64,000 nucleotides of DNA from JBAXTE01 sp964653595 (GTDB taxonomy: Bacteria; Bacteroidota; Bacteroidia; Bacteroidales; WCHB1-69), in assembly GCA_964653595.1 (NCBI GenBank), contig CAZZHH010000004.1, positions 1 to 64,000 of the forward strand. The letters are read 5' to 3'. The position numbers and the translations under genes are program-made. Below, one piece after another: positions 18,571 to 27,495 of this stretch. How positions within the stretch are numbered: the first letter of the stretch is position 1; the number at the start of each line of letters is the position of its first letter. The notes below the pieces were generated by a model, which searched no databases, had not been told where the DNA came from, and worked only from the letters and a program-made list of their open reading frames with translations.

Positions 18571-21102
18571 ATGGAAGCTAAATTTTCTCAACACGCTTAT
18601 GATGTGCTCTCATTTAGCCGCGAAGAAGCAACTCGTTTTGGAAGTGATTATGTGGGAGTTGAACACTTACTTTTAGGAATTATCCGAAGTGAATCTGGAA
18701 TGGCTATTACCATCATCAATTTAGCCGATATTGATGTTAAAATGGTAAAAAAACATATTGAATCTGCTATAAAAAAATACAGTGAGAATTCCAATTTAGA
18801 AGATCCAACCAATGTTCCAATGAACAAACAAGTGGAAAAAGTACTGAAATTATCTTATTTAATTTCCAGAAAATTCAACAAAGATGTGATAGGAACAGAA
18901 CATATTCTTTTATCTATTTTGCGGGACAAAAACAATTTAGCTACTCAAATATTAAATCGTTTTTCGTTTGATTATCAGGTAGCTGAAAGTTATATTAAAG
19001 AGATTGAAGCAAACGACGACATTTCGGGTATAAAGAAATCGGACATACGTTTCGAATCTTCCAGCAGTAACGAAGAAGATGAAGATATGCCTATTGGTGA
19101 AAAGGCCAAAAAAAATTCGGATCCAAAGTCAAAAACTCCTGTTTTAGATAATTTTGGAAGAGATTTAACTCGAATGGCTGAGGAGCAACGATTAGATCCT
19201 ATCGTAGGGAGAGAGTATGAACTTGAGCGAATAGCTCAGATTTTAAGTCGCAGAAAAAAGAACAACCCAATATTAATTGGCGAACCAGGTGTTGGCAAAT
19301 CTGCTATGGCGGAAGGTCTTGCTATTCACATTGTACAAAGAAAAGTCCCTAGATCGTTGTTCAACAAAAGAATTATCACTTTAGACGTAGCGTCGCTAGT
19401 TGCTGGCACAAAGTATCGAGGACAATTTGAAGAGAGGATGAAGGCTGTTTTGAACGAAATTGAGAAAAATCCAGACGTCATTCTTTTTATAGATGAAATA
19501 CATACGATAGTTGGAGCTGGAAATGCATCTGGATCTTTAGATGCTTCTAACATGTTTAAGCCAGCACTTGCTCGTGGCGAACTGCAATGTATTGGTTCTA
19601 CGACTTTAGATGAGTACCGTCAATACATTGAAAAAGATGGTGCATTAGAACGTCGTTTTCAAAAAGTGCTTATTGAACCTACTTCTATGTCTGAATCTAT
19701 TGAAATTTTAAACAACATTAAAAGCAAATACGAAGATCATCATTTGGTTGTATATTCCGAAGAAGCAATTGAAGCATGTGTAAATTTAACTACTCGGTAT
19801 ATTAGCGACAGACACTTGCCTGATAAAGCAATAGATGCTCTTGATGAAGCAGGTGCTAGAGTTCATATAAAAAACATCAATGTTCCCGAGGATGTATTAA
19901 AATTAGAGGGTGAAATTGAAGAGATAAAATTGCAAAAGCAAAAAGCAATTGACGCACAAAAGTATGAACTAGCTGCTGGTTTTAGAGATTCTGAGCGAAA
20001 ATTACTCGAAAGCTTAGAAGTAGCAAAGCGCAAATGGGACGAAGAAGCCAAAATTCATCGTCAGATTGTCTCCGAAGATAATGTAGCAGAAGTGGTTGCC
20101 ATGATGACAGGTATTCCAATGCAACGAATAGCTCAAAACGAGGGTGACAGACTGATGAACATGAATGAAGAGCTTAAAAACTCAGTAATTGGACAAGACG
20201 AAGCGATTAAAAAAGTAGTGAAAGCTATTCGTAGAAATAGAGCTGGCTTAAAAGATCCAAATAAACCAATTGGTTCATTTATTTTTCTTGGTCCTACTGG
20301 TGTAGGCAAAACATACCTTGCAAAAGTATTGGCAAAATATCTTTTTGACAATACCGATGCGCTGATTCGGATTGACATGAGTGAATACATGGAGAAATTT
20401 GCCGTTTCTCGCTTGGTTGGAGCTCCTCCAGGATATGTTGGGTACGAAGAAGGTGGCCAATTGACTGAAAAAGTGAGACGCAAACCCTACTCTATTATTC
20501 TATTGGATGAAATTGAAAAAGCACACCCAGATGTCTTTCATCTCTTATTACAAGTTTTAGACGATGGTCAGCTTACCGATAGTCTTGGACGAAAGGTGGA
20601 TTTTAAAAACACCATCGTTATCATGACTTCTAATATTGGAAGTAGGCAATTAAAGGATTTTGGACAAGGGGTAGGTTTTCAGACAAAAGCAAAAATAGAT
20701 TCTGTTCATGAAGAGAATAAAGGAGTAATAGAAAATGCATTAAAAAAAGCATTTGCACCTGAATTTTTGAATCGTATCGACGATGTTGTAATTTTCAACT
20801 CTTTAGAAAGAGAAGATATTCATAAAATCATTGACATTGAACTTAGATCTTTATACAAACGAATCAACGACTTAAATTATACCATAGAAACGACTGTTAA
20901 AGCGAAAGACTTTTTAGTTGAACGTGGATGGGATTCTCAATATGGAGCTCGGCCTTTGAAAAGAGCTATTCAAAAGTATATTGAAGACGAATTAGCAGAA
21001 CAGATAATCCAAACTAAACCAGAGGACAATTCGCATATCACGATAGATTATGAAGTTGGGGAATCGGTTTTGAAATTATCGATAACGAAATCTAAAAAGT
21101 AG
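18571..21102 (+). CDS. clpC: ATP-dependent Clp protease ATPase subunit ClpC
   Basis: ClpC is a hexameric AAA+ unfoldase that feeds substrates to ClpP. The 843-residue protein has an N-terminal Clp repeat domain (about 1-150). The first AAA+ module has Walker A GEPGVGKS at 237-244. A middle region near 445-480 is UVR-like (AIDAQKYELAAGFRDSE), and the second AAA+ module has GPTGVGKT at 574-581. The C-terminal D2-small domain ends at ARPLKRAIQKYIED. The UVR-like middle domain and full N domain distinguish ClpC from ClpA and ClpB. ATG 18571 (MEAKFSQ) was chosen over an upstream TTG at 18538. clpP is not nearby. Confidence 0.94.
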   Translation: MEAKFSQHAYDVLSFSREEATRFGSDYVGVEHLLLGIIRSESGMAITIINLADIDVKMVKKHIESAIKKYSENSNLEDPTNVPMNKQVEKVLKLSYLISRKFNKDVIGTEHILLSILRDKNNLATQILNRFSFDYQVAESYIKEIEANDDISGIKKSDIRFESSSSNEEDEDMPIGEKAKKNSDPKSKTPVLDNFGRDLTRMAEEQRLDPIVGREYELERIAQILSRRKKNNPILIGEPGVGKSAMAEGLAIHIVQRKVPRSLFNKRIITLDVASLVAGTKYRGQFEERMKAVLNEIEKNPDVILFIDEIHTIVGAGNASGSLDASNMFKPALARGELQCIGSTTLDEYRQYIEKDGALERRFQKVLIEPTSMSESIEILNNIKSKYEDHHLVVYSEEAIEACVNLTTRYISDRHLPDKAIDALDEAGARVHIKNINVPEDVLKLEGEIEEIKLQKQKAIDAQKYELAAGFRDSERKLLESLEVAKRKWDEEAKIHRQIVSEDNVAEVVAMMTGIPMQRIAQNEGDRLMNMNEELKNSVIGQDEAIKKVVKAIRRNRAGLKDPNKPIGSFIFLGPTGVGKTYLAKVLAKYLFDNTDALIRIDMSEYMEKFAVSRLVGAPPGYVGYEEGGQLTEKVRRKPYSIILLDEIEKAHPDVFHLLLQVLDDGQLTDSLGRKVDFKNTIVIMTSNIGSRQLKDFGQGVGFQTKAKIDSVHEENKGVIENALKKAFAPEFLNRIDDVVIFNSLEREDIHKIIDIELRSLYKRINDLNYTIETTVKAKDFLVERGWDSQYGARPLKRAIQKYIEDELAEQIIQTKPEDNSHITIDYEVGESVLKLSITKSKK

Positions 21103-21110
21103 TTAATAGA

Positions 21111-21142
21111 AAAGAGCTACAAAAGTGTAGCTCTTTTTTTTT
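21111..21142. terminator. Bidirectional terminator between clpC and the protease gene
   Basis: AAGAGCTAC and GTAGCTCTT form a 9-bp stem with a 6-base loop, followed by a long T run on the plus strand. An A run (AAAA) on the other side gives a weaker T run on the minus strand. It lies between convergent clpC and the M48 protease gene. Confidence 0.85.
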
Positions 21143-21147
21143 GCGAA

Positions 21148-22383
21148 TTAATTTTCTAGCTGTTTTAATCGAAGATGCATCGGTGGATGCGAATAATTAA
21201 AGAACACATACCATGGATGTGGGTTGATATTGCTCAGGTTGTCGGATGAAAGTTTTCGCAATGCGTTTGCTAAGGTAGCACCTTTTCGATGGTCGACTAC
21301 AAATTTATCAGCTTGATATTCAAAACGTCTGGAAATAATGGATGAAATTAATCCTGTAATCAAGGTCAACGGTTCTATTAAAAAAGCAAAAGCAATTAAA
21401 CTTGAATGAAATGAGTGAGAAGAAAAACCAAGAGCTTGCGAAAAAATGGGATAGTTAATAAACAATCCAAATATAAAGAGAAGAAGTCCCATTGAAAAAA
21501 TGGACATTACTGCTCCTAATATCGTATGTTTATTTTTGTAATGACCAATTTCATGAGCTAATATGGCTACAATTTCTTCCGTAGAGTGTTTCTCAATCAA
21601 GGTATCATAAAGCACAATTCGTTTTTTGCTACCCCATCCCGAAAAGTAGGCATTTGTTTTTGCAGAACGTTTGGAAGCATCGATAACAAATATGTTGTTT
21701 ACACTAAAATTAACCTGTTTTGCAAATCCCTCAATTGCTAAACGTAACTCTCCCTCTTCTAGCGGGTTTTGTTTGTTAAAGATTGGGACTATCAGAGATG
21801 AGTAAAACAACATCATGAAAACTGAAAACGACGCAAAAATAATCCAACTAAAAAACCAAAACCAACTACCTGTAACTTGCCAAAACCAAATGATGACAAA
21901 CAAAAGCAGACCACCAATAAGGATAGAAATTACGAGAGATTTTATCATATCTAGAAAATAAGTTTTTACGGTAGTTTTATTAAAGCCGAAGCGTTGTTCA
22001 ATGACAAAAACGTCGTATAAAGAAAAGGGAATGGACAGAACTTGCGATAGAGCGCCAATTATTCCTAAAAAAAGAGCAGAACGAAGAAAGGTGTTATGAA
22101 CGTTAGAGGTAACAAAATCATCAATCAGAGGTAAAATATTAAAAAACAGTACAAGTAGTGTAACAACAAAACTTACAGAGGATGAAAACAACTCCAACGA
22201 ATAATTTGCTTTGTGGTATGCCCATTGACTTTTTATCTTACTTTGATCATAAACATCTTTTACATTATTTGGGAGTGGTTTATAATATTGAAGATGATTA
22301 AGATAATCGAGCCATAAGTTGAAAATAACATTAAAAACCAAGAGAGAAATTATGACAATAAAAATTGCAGAAGAAGTAAGCAT
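21148..22383 (-). CDS. Ste24-type CAAX/M48 membrane metalloprotease
   Basis: This is a zinc endopeptidase of family M48A embedded in the inner membrane. The 411-residue protein has about seven membrane helices. The zinc motif HEIGH is at residues 277-281, the third ligand region is RRFEYQADKF near 350, and the Ste24 signature VIDASKRSAKTNAYFSGWG precedes it. Length and topology match Ste24 rather than the shorter HtpX. It is the last gene of a tight unit with the DUF218 protein (11-base gap) and the VWA-like protein. Bacterial Ste24 homologues are presumed to act in membrane protein quality control; the actual substrate is unknown. Confidence 0.88.
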   Translation of the reverse strand: MLTSSAIFIVIISLLVFNVIFNLWLDYLNHLQYYKPLPNNVKDVYDQSKIKSQWAYHKANYSLELFSSSVSFVVTLLVLFFNILPLIDDFVTSNVHNTFLRSALFLGIIGALSQVLSIPFSLYDVFVIEQRFGFNKTTVKTYFLDMIKSLVISILIGGLLLFVIIWFWQVTGSWFWFFSWIIFASFSVFMMLFYSSLIVPIFNKQNPLEEGELRLAIEGFAKQVNFSVNNIFVIDASKRSAKTNAYFSGWGSKKRIVLYDTLIEKHSTEEIVAILAHEIGHYKNKHTILGAVMSIFSMGLLLFIFGLFINYPIFSQALGFSSHSFHSSLIAFAFLIEPLTLITGLISSIISRRFEYQADKFVVDHRKGATLANALRKLSSDNLSNINPHPWYVFFNYSHPPMHLRLKQLEN

Positions 22384-22394
22384 AGATATTTTTT

Positions 22395-23165
22395 TTAGAT
22401 ATAACCAACTAATTTATAGACAATTACCCCAACTATTTCATGAATAAAGATATCCCACCTTTTAAGAGCATTGAAATTTGGGACAAGCAGATATTCTGGA
22501 TCGTACCTCCATATTGAGACCAATTTATCTGTAGGATAAATATCTACTAAAATGCCTTGTTTTTCGAAACACCATTTAGAGCGTTTCATATGGGTTGCAG
22601 ATGTAATCAAAAGAACGGTTTTAAATTTTTTTTCACGAACTATATCTTTAGTATATAATGCATTTTCATAAGTATTATTGGATTGATTATCAACAAACAA
22701 GACCGAATCAGGGATAAGATTATCCATCAAGAAACTTTTGATTAAATCGGATTCTATCACATTTCTAAATTGAATTGTACCAGCTCCGCTCGAGATAAGA
22801 ATGTATTTAATACGATGTTTGTTGTACAAATCCATAGCTTGGAGGAATCGGTCAGTATTATTTCTAAAAATTTTCCTTTCCAAATCACTATCGTAATTTA
22901 CCATACCGCCACCTAAAACAACCCCCACGTCGTAAGTAGGTTTTAATTCGTCCAAAGAGACCATTTCAGTCTCCCAAACACGAAGGAATAAATCAATAAT
23001 AAAATTGTTGGTAAACAAAAAGAACATGGATATTGCAACAATCAGACTGATTTTTGATTTACGTTTGTTTTTAAAAAAAAGCGCAAATAAAAGCATTAAT
23101 CCAATCCAAAATAATGGATTTAATAGGAACGCTAAAATTTTTGATACGACAAAGAATAGAGTCAT
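22395..23165 (-). CDS. DUF218 (YdcF/ElyC/SanA-like) membrane protein
   Basis: The protein is 256 residues. Two N-terminal membrane helices (residues 3-27 and 38-60) are followed by a DUF218 domain. That domain shows VGVVLGGGM, a central YILISSGAG strand-loop, NNTYENALYTKDIV and LLITSATHMKRS. ElyC and SanA relatives in proteobacteria affect peptidoglycan or envelope integrity, but the enzymatic activity of DUF218 is not settled. The start codon overlaps the stop of the VWA-like gene by one base, so translation is coupled. Confidence 0.85.
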   Translation of the reverse strand: MTLFFVVSKILAFLLNPLFWIGLMLLFALFFKNKRKSKISLIVAISMFFLFTNNFIIDLFLRVWETEMVSLDELKPTYDVGVVLGGGMVNYDSDLERKIFRNNTDRFLQAMDLYNKHRIKYILISSGAGTIQFRNVIESDLIKSFLMDNLIPDSVLFVDNQSNNTYENALYTKDIVREKKFKTVLLITSATHMKRSKWCFEKQGILVDIYPTDKLVSIWRYDPEYLLVPNFNALKRWDIFIHEIVGVIVYKLVGYI

Positions 23166-25246
23166 TAGGATAAGCCGTTATATTTTCGAATAAACCATTC
23201 TGCAACACCGATTACTATTAAAAATATCCAATAAATCCAAGAAGAGGATAATTCGTTATAGGTTTTAGAATAAAAAGAGACTGGTTTGATATTAGAATTA
23301 TTTTCAATTTCGGTGCTAATTGTTTCCACGTTTCTAGCTAGGATCCCCTTTCCATTTTTAAATTTAGCCATGGTAATTAGCAGAGAAAAGTCGGCAGTTA
23401 TATTAAGTGCTTCTGTATTTACATTTTGTACGATAAAGGCACCTGTTTTGGAATACGTTAAATCTCCAAGTTTTGTAGAGGCAGTCCATCTATACTCACC
23501 AACTGGCAGCAAACCAAGACTCAAACCATAGCTTCGATTTTCACGTGAAAACGTATATGGGTACTCTTTTCCTTGTTTGTCGGTGATTACAAAAAACACT
23601 TCTGGAGAGTTGTCGAGTTGGTTCGACTGATTATACAACTCAGCTGTAGCAGTAATAGATTCGTTTTGACTAAAAAGTTGTTTCATTTTAACTCTAAAAT
23701 TTGAATTGTCGTTTTTAGTCACTAAATACTGGGGAATTTTGTGGATCAATTCATCAAAAAAGTGAAAATGATTATAGTATTGAAAGCATGACAAGCGCCA
23801 TTTCCAAATTCCCTCTCCTGCAATCACACAATTTCTGTATCCTAATTGGTCGTTAAAAATAACCATTGGCATAGTAGAAACGAAATTTCCAATTCTCTGG
23901 TACAAAAACACCGATGCAGATGGTGAAGTAGAGAAATTTCCAAAGGGTATTTGAATAGGCGGTAAATTGTTGATATATTCTTTAAAACCTGAGTTGAGAT
24001 TAAACAAGACAAAATTACTATTTAACGAAGGGAAAGCATCGTTCCACATATTGTTTTTTTGTGCGATTTGCAATCCAGTATTCATTTGGTTAAATTGAGC
24101 AAGAGACGATTTGGAGGCTAAAAGCATAACAATCGGAATTGACCATTGTTTTGCAGTTGCAAATAAATTTGCCGCATTGTTTTCAATATTTGGTAATTGG
24201 TGGGCGAAAATTATTTTGTAGTCGCTGATATTTTTATCAATTTCATTAACTTGTTTAACATCCACTTGATACATATCAGAAGAAATTAATGCTTGTTTAA
24301 TAGCACTAATATCGGGATGTGGAGAATGGTATGTGATTAGAATTTTTTCACGAGTATCTAGAACATTAATGAAGATATCATATTGGTTATTTTTGGTTGT
24401 ATATTCTCCTTCTATTGGGGAAAGAGCAATGCGGTATCTTTGAAGTCCTTTTTGAGAAGCATCGACGAAAAACCGAACAGTTTCAGAGAATTTTTTGTTT
24501 GTAATATCAATTATCTTCGAAAACAAAATCTGATTTTCTAAAGAGATGGTAAGGGTTGATTTTTTCTGTTGGAGGTTAAATGCATTTAATTGTATTTCAA
24601 CAGGAAATGTATTTTTATAAAAAGTAGTTTTATTATAATCCACATTTCGAATTGCAAGGTCTGTTTTTTGGGCACTATCTCCCATCAACACAGAATAGAT
24701 AGGAAATGGGATATCTTCGGCAAGGGTGATCGGATTTCCACCTTTGTTGTATATACCATCGGATGCAAGAATTAGTGCGCCCACATTTCTTCCAGAAAAG
24801 GTTGTCTTTACATTTTGTAAAAGGTAGGATAAATCGGTTTCGTCACCATGATAGGAAATGTCTTTTGATTTTCTTACATCGTTGCTAAATAGAATAAATC
24901 GGAAGTCAAATTTTTCGGAAAGTTGATTAGATAGCGATTTAACTTTAGAGAGATATTCGCCCTTGTAGTAAGCTGAATCTGAAGAATACAGGATGGATTT
25001 CGAATTATCTTGTGCAAAAATCACTAGAGGTTTTTCGATGTTTTTGACTCGAATAAGAACCAATGGGGATAATAAGAGAGCAGAAAGAAAAAAAACGAAA
25101 CAGAATCTTAAGATTCCAAGTAATAAAATAACCTTATTTCCAATGTCTTTATTCTTTTTGTAAAAGTATAAAATCCATGTAACCAGCAAGCTAAAAGCAG
25201 CGATAAGGAGAATTAACCAAAGTGGATAAACAGTAATAATATTCAA
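23165..25246 (-). CDS. Large membrane protein with VWA-like periplasmic domain
   Basis: The protein is 693 residues. Two membrane helices lie at the N-terminus (residues about 9-28 and 40-65) and one at the C-terminus (SWIYWIFLIVIGVAEWFI). The long central region is extracytoplasmic. It begins with IFAQDNSKSIL and continues to ALILASDGIYNKGGNP, which resembles a von Willebrand A fold, though the MIDAS DxSxS is altered to DNSKS. A glutamine-amidotransferase-like segment (YKIIFAHQLPN) follows. Bacteroidota commonly encode such proteins next to envelope genes. It is first in an operon with the DUF218 protein and Ste24 protease. Function unknown. Confidence 0.75.
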   Translation of the reverse strand: MNIITVYPLWLILLIAAFSLLVTWILYFYKKNKDIGNKVILLLGILRFCFVFFLSALLLSPLVLIRVKNIEKPLVIFAQDNSKSILYSSDSAYYKGEYLSKVKSLSNQLSEKFDFRFILFSNDVRKSKDISYHGDETDLSYLLQNVKTTFSGRNVGALILASDGIYNKGGNPITLAEDIPFPIYSVLMGDSAQKTDLAIRNVDYNKTTFYKNTFPVEIQLNAFNLQQKKSTLTISLENQILFSKIIDITNKKFSETVRFFVDASQKGLQRYRIALSPIEGEYTTKNNQYDIFINVLDTREKILITYHSPHPDISAIKQALISSDMYQVDVKQVNEIDKNISDYKIIFAHQLPNIENNAANLFATAKQWSIPIVMLLASKSSLAQFNQMNTGLQIAQKNNMWNDAFPSLNSNFVLFNLNSGFKEYINNLPPIQIPFGNFSTSPSASVFLYQRIGNFVSTMPMVIFNDQLGYRNCVIAGEGIWKWRLSCFQYYNHFHFFDELIHKIPQYLVTKNDNSNFRVKMKQLFSQNESITATAELYNQSNQLDNSPEVFFVITDKQGKEYPYTFSRENRSYGLSLGLLPVGEYRWTASTKLGDLTYSKTGAFIVQNVNTEALNITADFSLLITMAKFKNGKGILARNVETISTEIENNSNIKPVSFYSKTYNELSSSWIYWIFLIVIGVAEWFIRKYNGLS
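23538..23551. promoter_or_regulatory. parS-like palindrome
   Basis: TTTTCACGTGAAAA is a perfect 14-bp palindrome inside the VWA-like gene. Its inner 12 bases equal the core of the broadly conserved ParB site TGTTTCACGTGAAACA, but the outer bases do not match. ParB is encoded about 14 kb away. Binding is unproven, and codons for FSREN would produce the core by themselves. Confidence 0.3.
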
Positions 25247-25301
25247 AATAGTATAGATTAATGGTTATAAGAGAACTATTTTTTTCAAATTAATATAGAT
25301 G

Positions 25302-25309
25302 CAAAGATA
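25302..25309 (-). promoter_or_regulatory. -7 promoter box of the VWA/DUF218/Ste24 operon
   Basis: On the minus strand this reads TATCTTTG, a TAnnTTTG match, 55 bases before the ATG at 25246. It lies downstream (in the minus direction) of the fabG terminator, so the operon has its own promoter. Confidence 0.55.
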
Positions 25310-25344
25310 GGAGAAAAACAACAGTGATACTAGTAGTATGGAAA

Positions 25345-25370
25345 CAAAAAAGTCGGAATTTCTCCCGACT
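25345..25370 (-). terminator. Terminator of fabG
   Basis: AGTCGG at 25351-25356 pairs with CCGACT at 25365-25370 around an 8-base loop. In the minus direction the stem is followed by six T residues. It lies 20 bases after the fabG stop. Confidence 0.75.
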
Positions 25371-25390
25371 CAATTTTTTTTTTACAAAAA

Positions 25391-26137
25391 TTAGGTTCTC
25401 ATACCACCATCGCAGCTAATTACTTGACCAGAGACATACGATGATAAATCTGAAGCGAAGAAAAGAGCAACATTAGAAACATCGTTAGGATTACCAGTTC
25501 TACGAAGTGGAATTTGATTAATCCAACTAGTTCTAACGTCATCCGAAAGCTGATGAGTCATTTCTGTTTCGATAAAACCAGGGGCAATTGCGTTGCAACG
25601 AATATTTCGGGAGCCAAGCTCTTGTGCAATTGATTTTGTAAAACCAATCATTCCGGCTTTAGAAGCAGAATAATTTGACTGCCCTGCATTTCCATGAACA
25701 CCTACAACCGACGACATGTTGATGATAGAACCAAATCGTTGTTTTAACATATATTTTTGAGTAGCTTTTGTAAGGTTGAAAACAGACTTCAAGTTGATTT
25801 TCATTACTAAATCCCAATCAAACTCGTTCATTCTCATTAATAAGTTATCACGAGTAATTCCGGCATTATTAACCAAAATATCAATACGTCCAAAATCAGC
25901 TGCTATTTGATCTACTGTTTTTTCTGTATCTTCGAATGAAGAAGCGTCGGAAGCATATCCTTTGGCTTTAACTCCAAGTTGAATGATTTCCTTTTCGAGC
26001 TCTTGAGCAGCTTCGTCATACTTTAAATCCGTAAACGCTATATGAGCGCCATGTTGAGCAAATTTGATGGCAATACCTTTACCAATACCTCTTGAAGCAC
26101 CCGTAATGAGTGCCACTTTTCCTTCGAGTAATTTCAT
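25391..26137 (-). CDS. fabG: 3-oxoacyl-ACP reductase (SDR family)
   Basis: FabG reduces 3-oxoacyl-ACP with NADPH in fatty acid elongation. The 248-residue protein has the SDR nucleotide motif TGASRGIGKG at residues 14-23, the structural NNAG and the catalytic YSASK (Tyr near 157). The C-terminal SYVSGQVISCDGGMRT is the usual FabG ending. The first six residues and length are typical. It is transcribed alone with its own promoter and terminator, away from other fab genes, so a different SDR specificity is possible though less likely. Confidence 0.88.
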   Translation of the reverse strand: MKLLEGKVALITGASRGIGKGIAIKFAQHGAHIAFTDLKYDEAAQELEKEIIQLGVKAKGYASDASSFEDTEKTVDQIAADFGRIDILVNNAGITRDNLLMRMNEFDWDLVMKINLKSVFNLTKATQKYMLKQRFGSIINMSSVVGVHGNAGQSNYSASKAGMIGFTKSIAQELGSRNIRCNAIAPGFIETEMTHQLSDDVRTSWINQIPLRRTGNPNDVSNVALFFASDLSSYVSGQVISCDGGMRT

Positions 26138-26162
26138 TTTATAATCTTTTAAATTCTAAGTG

Positions 26163-26170
26163 CAAAAGTA
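26163..26170 (-). promoter_or_regulatory. -7 promoter box of fabG
   Basis: On the minus strand this reads TACTTTTG, 25 bases before the fabG ATG. Confidence 0.6.
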
Positions 26171-26229
26171 ATTCATTTTTACAAATCAAAATAGTGAGAA
26201 AATTAATTATAAGTTTTTTTAACCTCTAA

Positions 26230-26892
26230 TTACTTCTTTTTTCTTGTATGGTGATTGATGATAATTGAAAAATTCTCAGTGTCCCAAAATGCTTTAAAAA
26301 GTTTATGGGTAGATTTTTCCGGATCGGCAGAATTAAAAATGTCTTGATTAAACTCTTCTTTAAAAATAAGAAAAGGCAACTCTGAACAATATATTTTTGA
26401 ATGATCTTTGATGTCAAATGCATCATCAAATGATACTTGTTTTTGCAAGTATTCATTCGCTTTTCTACTAATACAGGATAAATCTTTATTAATTTTAGGC
26501 TTGAAACGCACCACCATGACACTATTAGGTTTACTCTCTTGCATAAACTTGTTTAATGGACAAGTTTGTACACCATCAAAATCGGATAATGAACTAGAAA
26601 CAGAATGAATAATTACAATACTATCTGTGGTAGGTTTACAAACAATTCCACAATGAGATACGCTGTACTCTTCATTCATTGTTTCCCCAATCATATCGCT
26701 TACAATACCAAATCCATGTCGCAAAATAATATCACCGTCGTGTAAAGAATCGGTTTCTGATTTTGTTAACCGATATTTATTAAAAGACTGTTCCTGCCCA
26801 CTACGATATTCGTAGATGAACAGGAACAATGTAATAGCTAATAAAATTACACCGGTGATAATTAAAACTCGAAAGAGTCTTTTTTTCACCAT
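26230..26892 (-). CDS. YiiX-like permuted papain-fold cysteine hydrolase
   Basis: The protein is 220 residues with one N-terminal membrane helix (residues 8-28) and the rest extracytoplasmic. The motif order fits the circularly permuted NlpC/P60 (YiiX/YebB) group: LHDGDIILRHG, then the catalytic-type His H80 in VSHCGIV, then the cysteine C169 in IYCSELP. Such enzymes are thought to hydrolyse amide or ester bonds in envelope lipids or peptides. It lies 10 bases after the DUF4878 lipoprotein gene and is probably co-transcribed with it. The exact substrate is unknown. Confidence 0.78.
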   Translation of the reverse strand: MVKKRLFRVLIITGVILLAITLFLFIYEYRSGQEQSFNKYRLTKSETDSLHDGDIILRHGFGIVSDMIGETMNEEYSVSHCGIVCKPTTDSIVIIHSVSSSLSDFDGVQTCPLNKFMQESKPNSVMVVRFKPKINKDLSCISRKANEYLQKQVSFDDAFDIKDHSKIYCSELPFLIFKEEFNQDIFNSADPEKSTHKLFKAFWDTENFSIIINHHTRKKK

Positions 26893-26902
26893 AATGTACT
26901 AA

Positions 26903-27379
26903 TTATTTTTTTACTTCTTCTTTAGCTGGCTCTTCAGTTGTAGCAGCAGTTGCAGTAGAATCAGTTGCAGGAGCTACTTCTTCAGCAGGTGCACCACCTT
27001 CTTTCTTTTGTTCAACTAACCATTTGCCATCTTTTTTAACTAAATGTAATTTAGTTTCTTCTTCTTTTTTACCATCATTTACTTTACAAGTACAATCAGC
27101 AGCGTCTTCTTTAGTTTCGCATTTCATGTCTTTGATTTCAACTTTAGCTTCTGCAGCAGCTTTTTTAGCTTCTTCACCACCCATTGTAACCATTTGAGCC
27201 ATAAAATCAATAGTAGCTTTTGATTCTTCAGTTACTAAAGCTTTAGCATCGTCAAATTTTTGAGTTCCGATAGCTTTTAAATACTTTTCAGCAACTGCTT
27301 CTGGAGTGTCTGATTTTTTGCAAGAGTTGAAAGCAACGATAGCTACAACTACTAATAATAAACTAACTACTTTTTTCAT
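26903..27379 (-). CDS. DUF4878-type lipoprotein
   Basis: The protein is 158 residues with a lipoprotein signal: VVVAIVAFNSC puts the lipidated cysteine at residue 20. A small cystatin/NTF2-like domain follows (PEAVAEKYLKAIGTQKFDDA to HLVKKDGKWLVEQKK), as in DUF4878. The last 35 residues are low-complexity Ala, Glu, Pro and Thr. A Lys follows the acylated Cys (CKK). It heads a two-gene unit with the YiiX-like hydrolase. Function unknown. Confidence 0.82.
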   Translation of the reverse strand: MKKVVSLLLVVVAIVAFNSCKKSDTPEAVAEKYLKAIGTQKFDDAKALVTEESKATIDFMAQMVTMGGEEAKKAAAEAKVEIKDMKCETKEDAADCTCKVNDGKKEEETKLHLVKKDGKWLVEQKKEGGAPAEEVAPATDSTATAATTEEPAKEEVKK

Positions 27380-27468
27380 TTTTTTTTTGTTTTAGTTAAT
27401 AGTTTTTTTGTTTTAATTCCTTTACAAAATTGCAATATCTTTTTGACATATACAAACATTTTTTATAT

Positions 27469-27476
27469 TATTTTTG
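27469..27476 (+). promoter_or_regulatory. -7 promoter box of the Nudix gene
   Basis: TATTTTTG matches TAnnTTTG and lies 19 bases before the ATG at 27496. Confidence 0.5.
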
Positions 27477-27495
27477 CACAAACTGTTGATAACAA

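Noticed and set aside
20133..20483. 116-codon frame opposite clpC
   Set aside because: A shadow of the strongly conserved second AAA+ module; no independent features.
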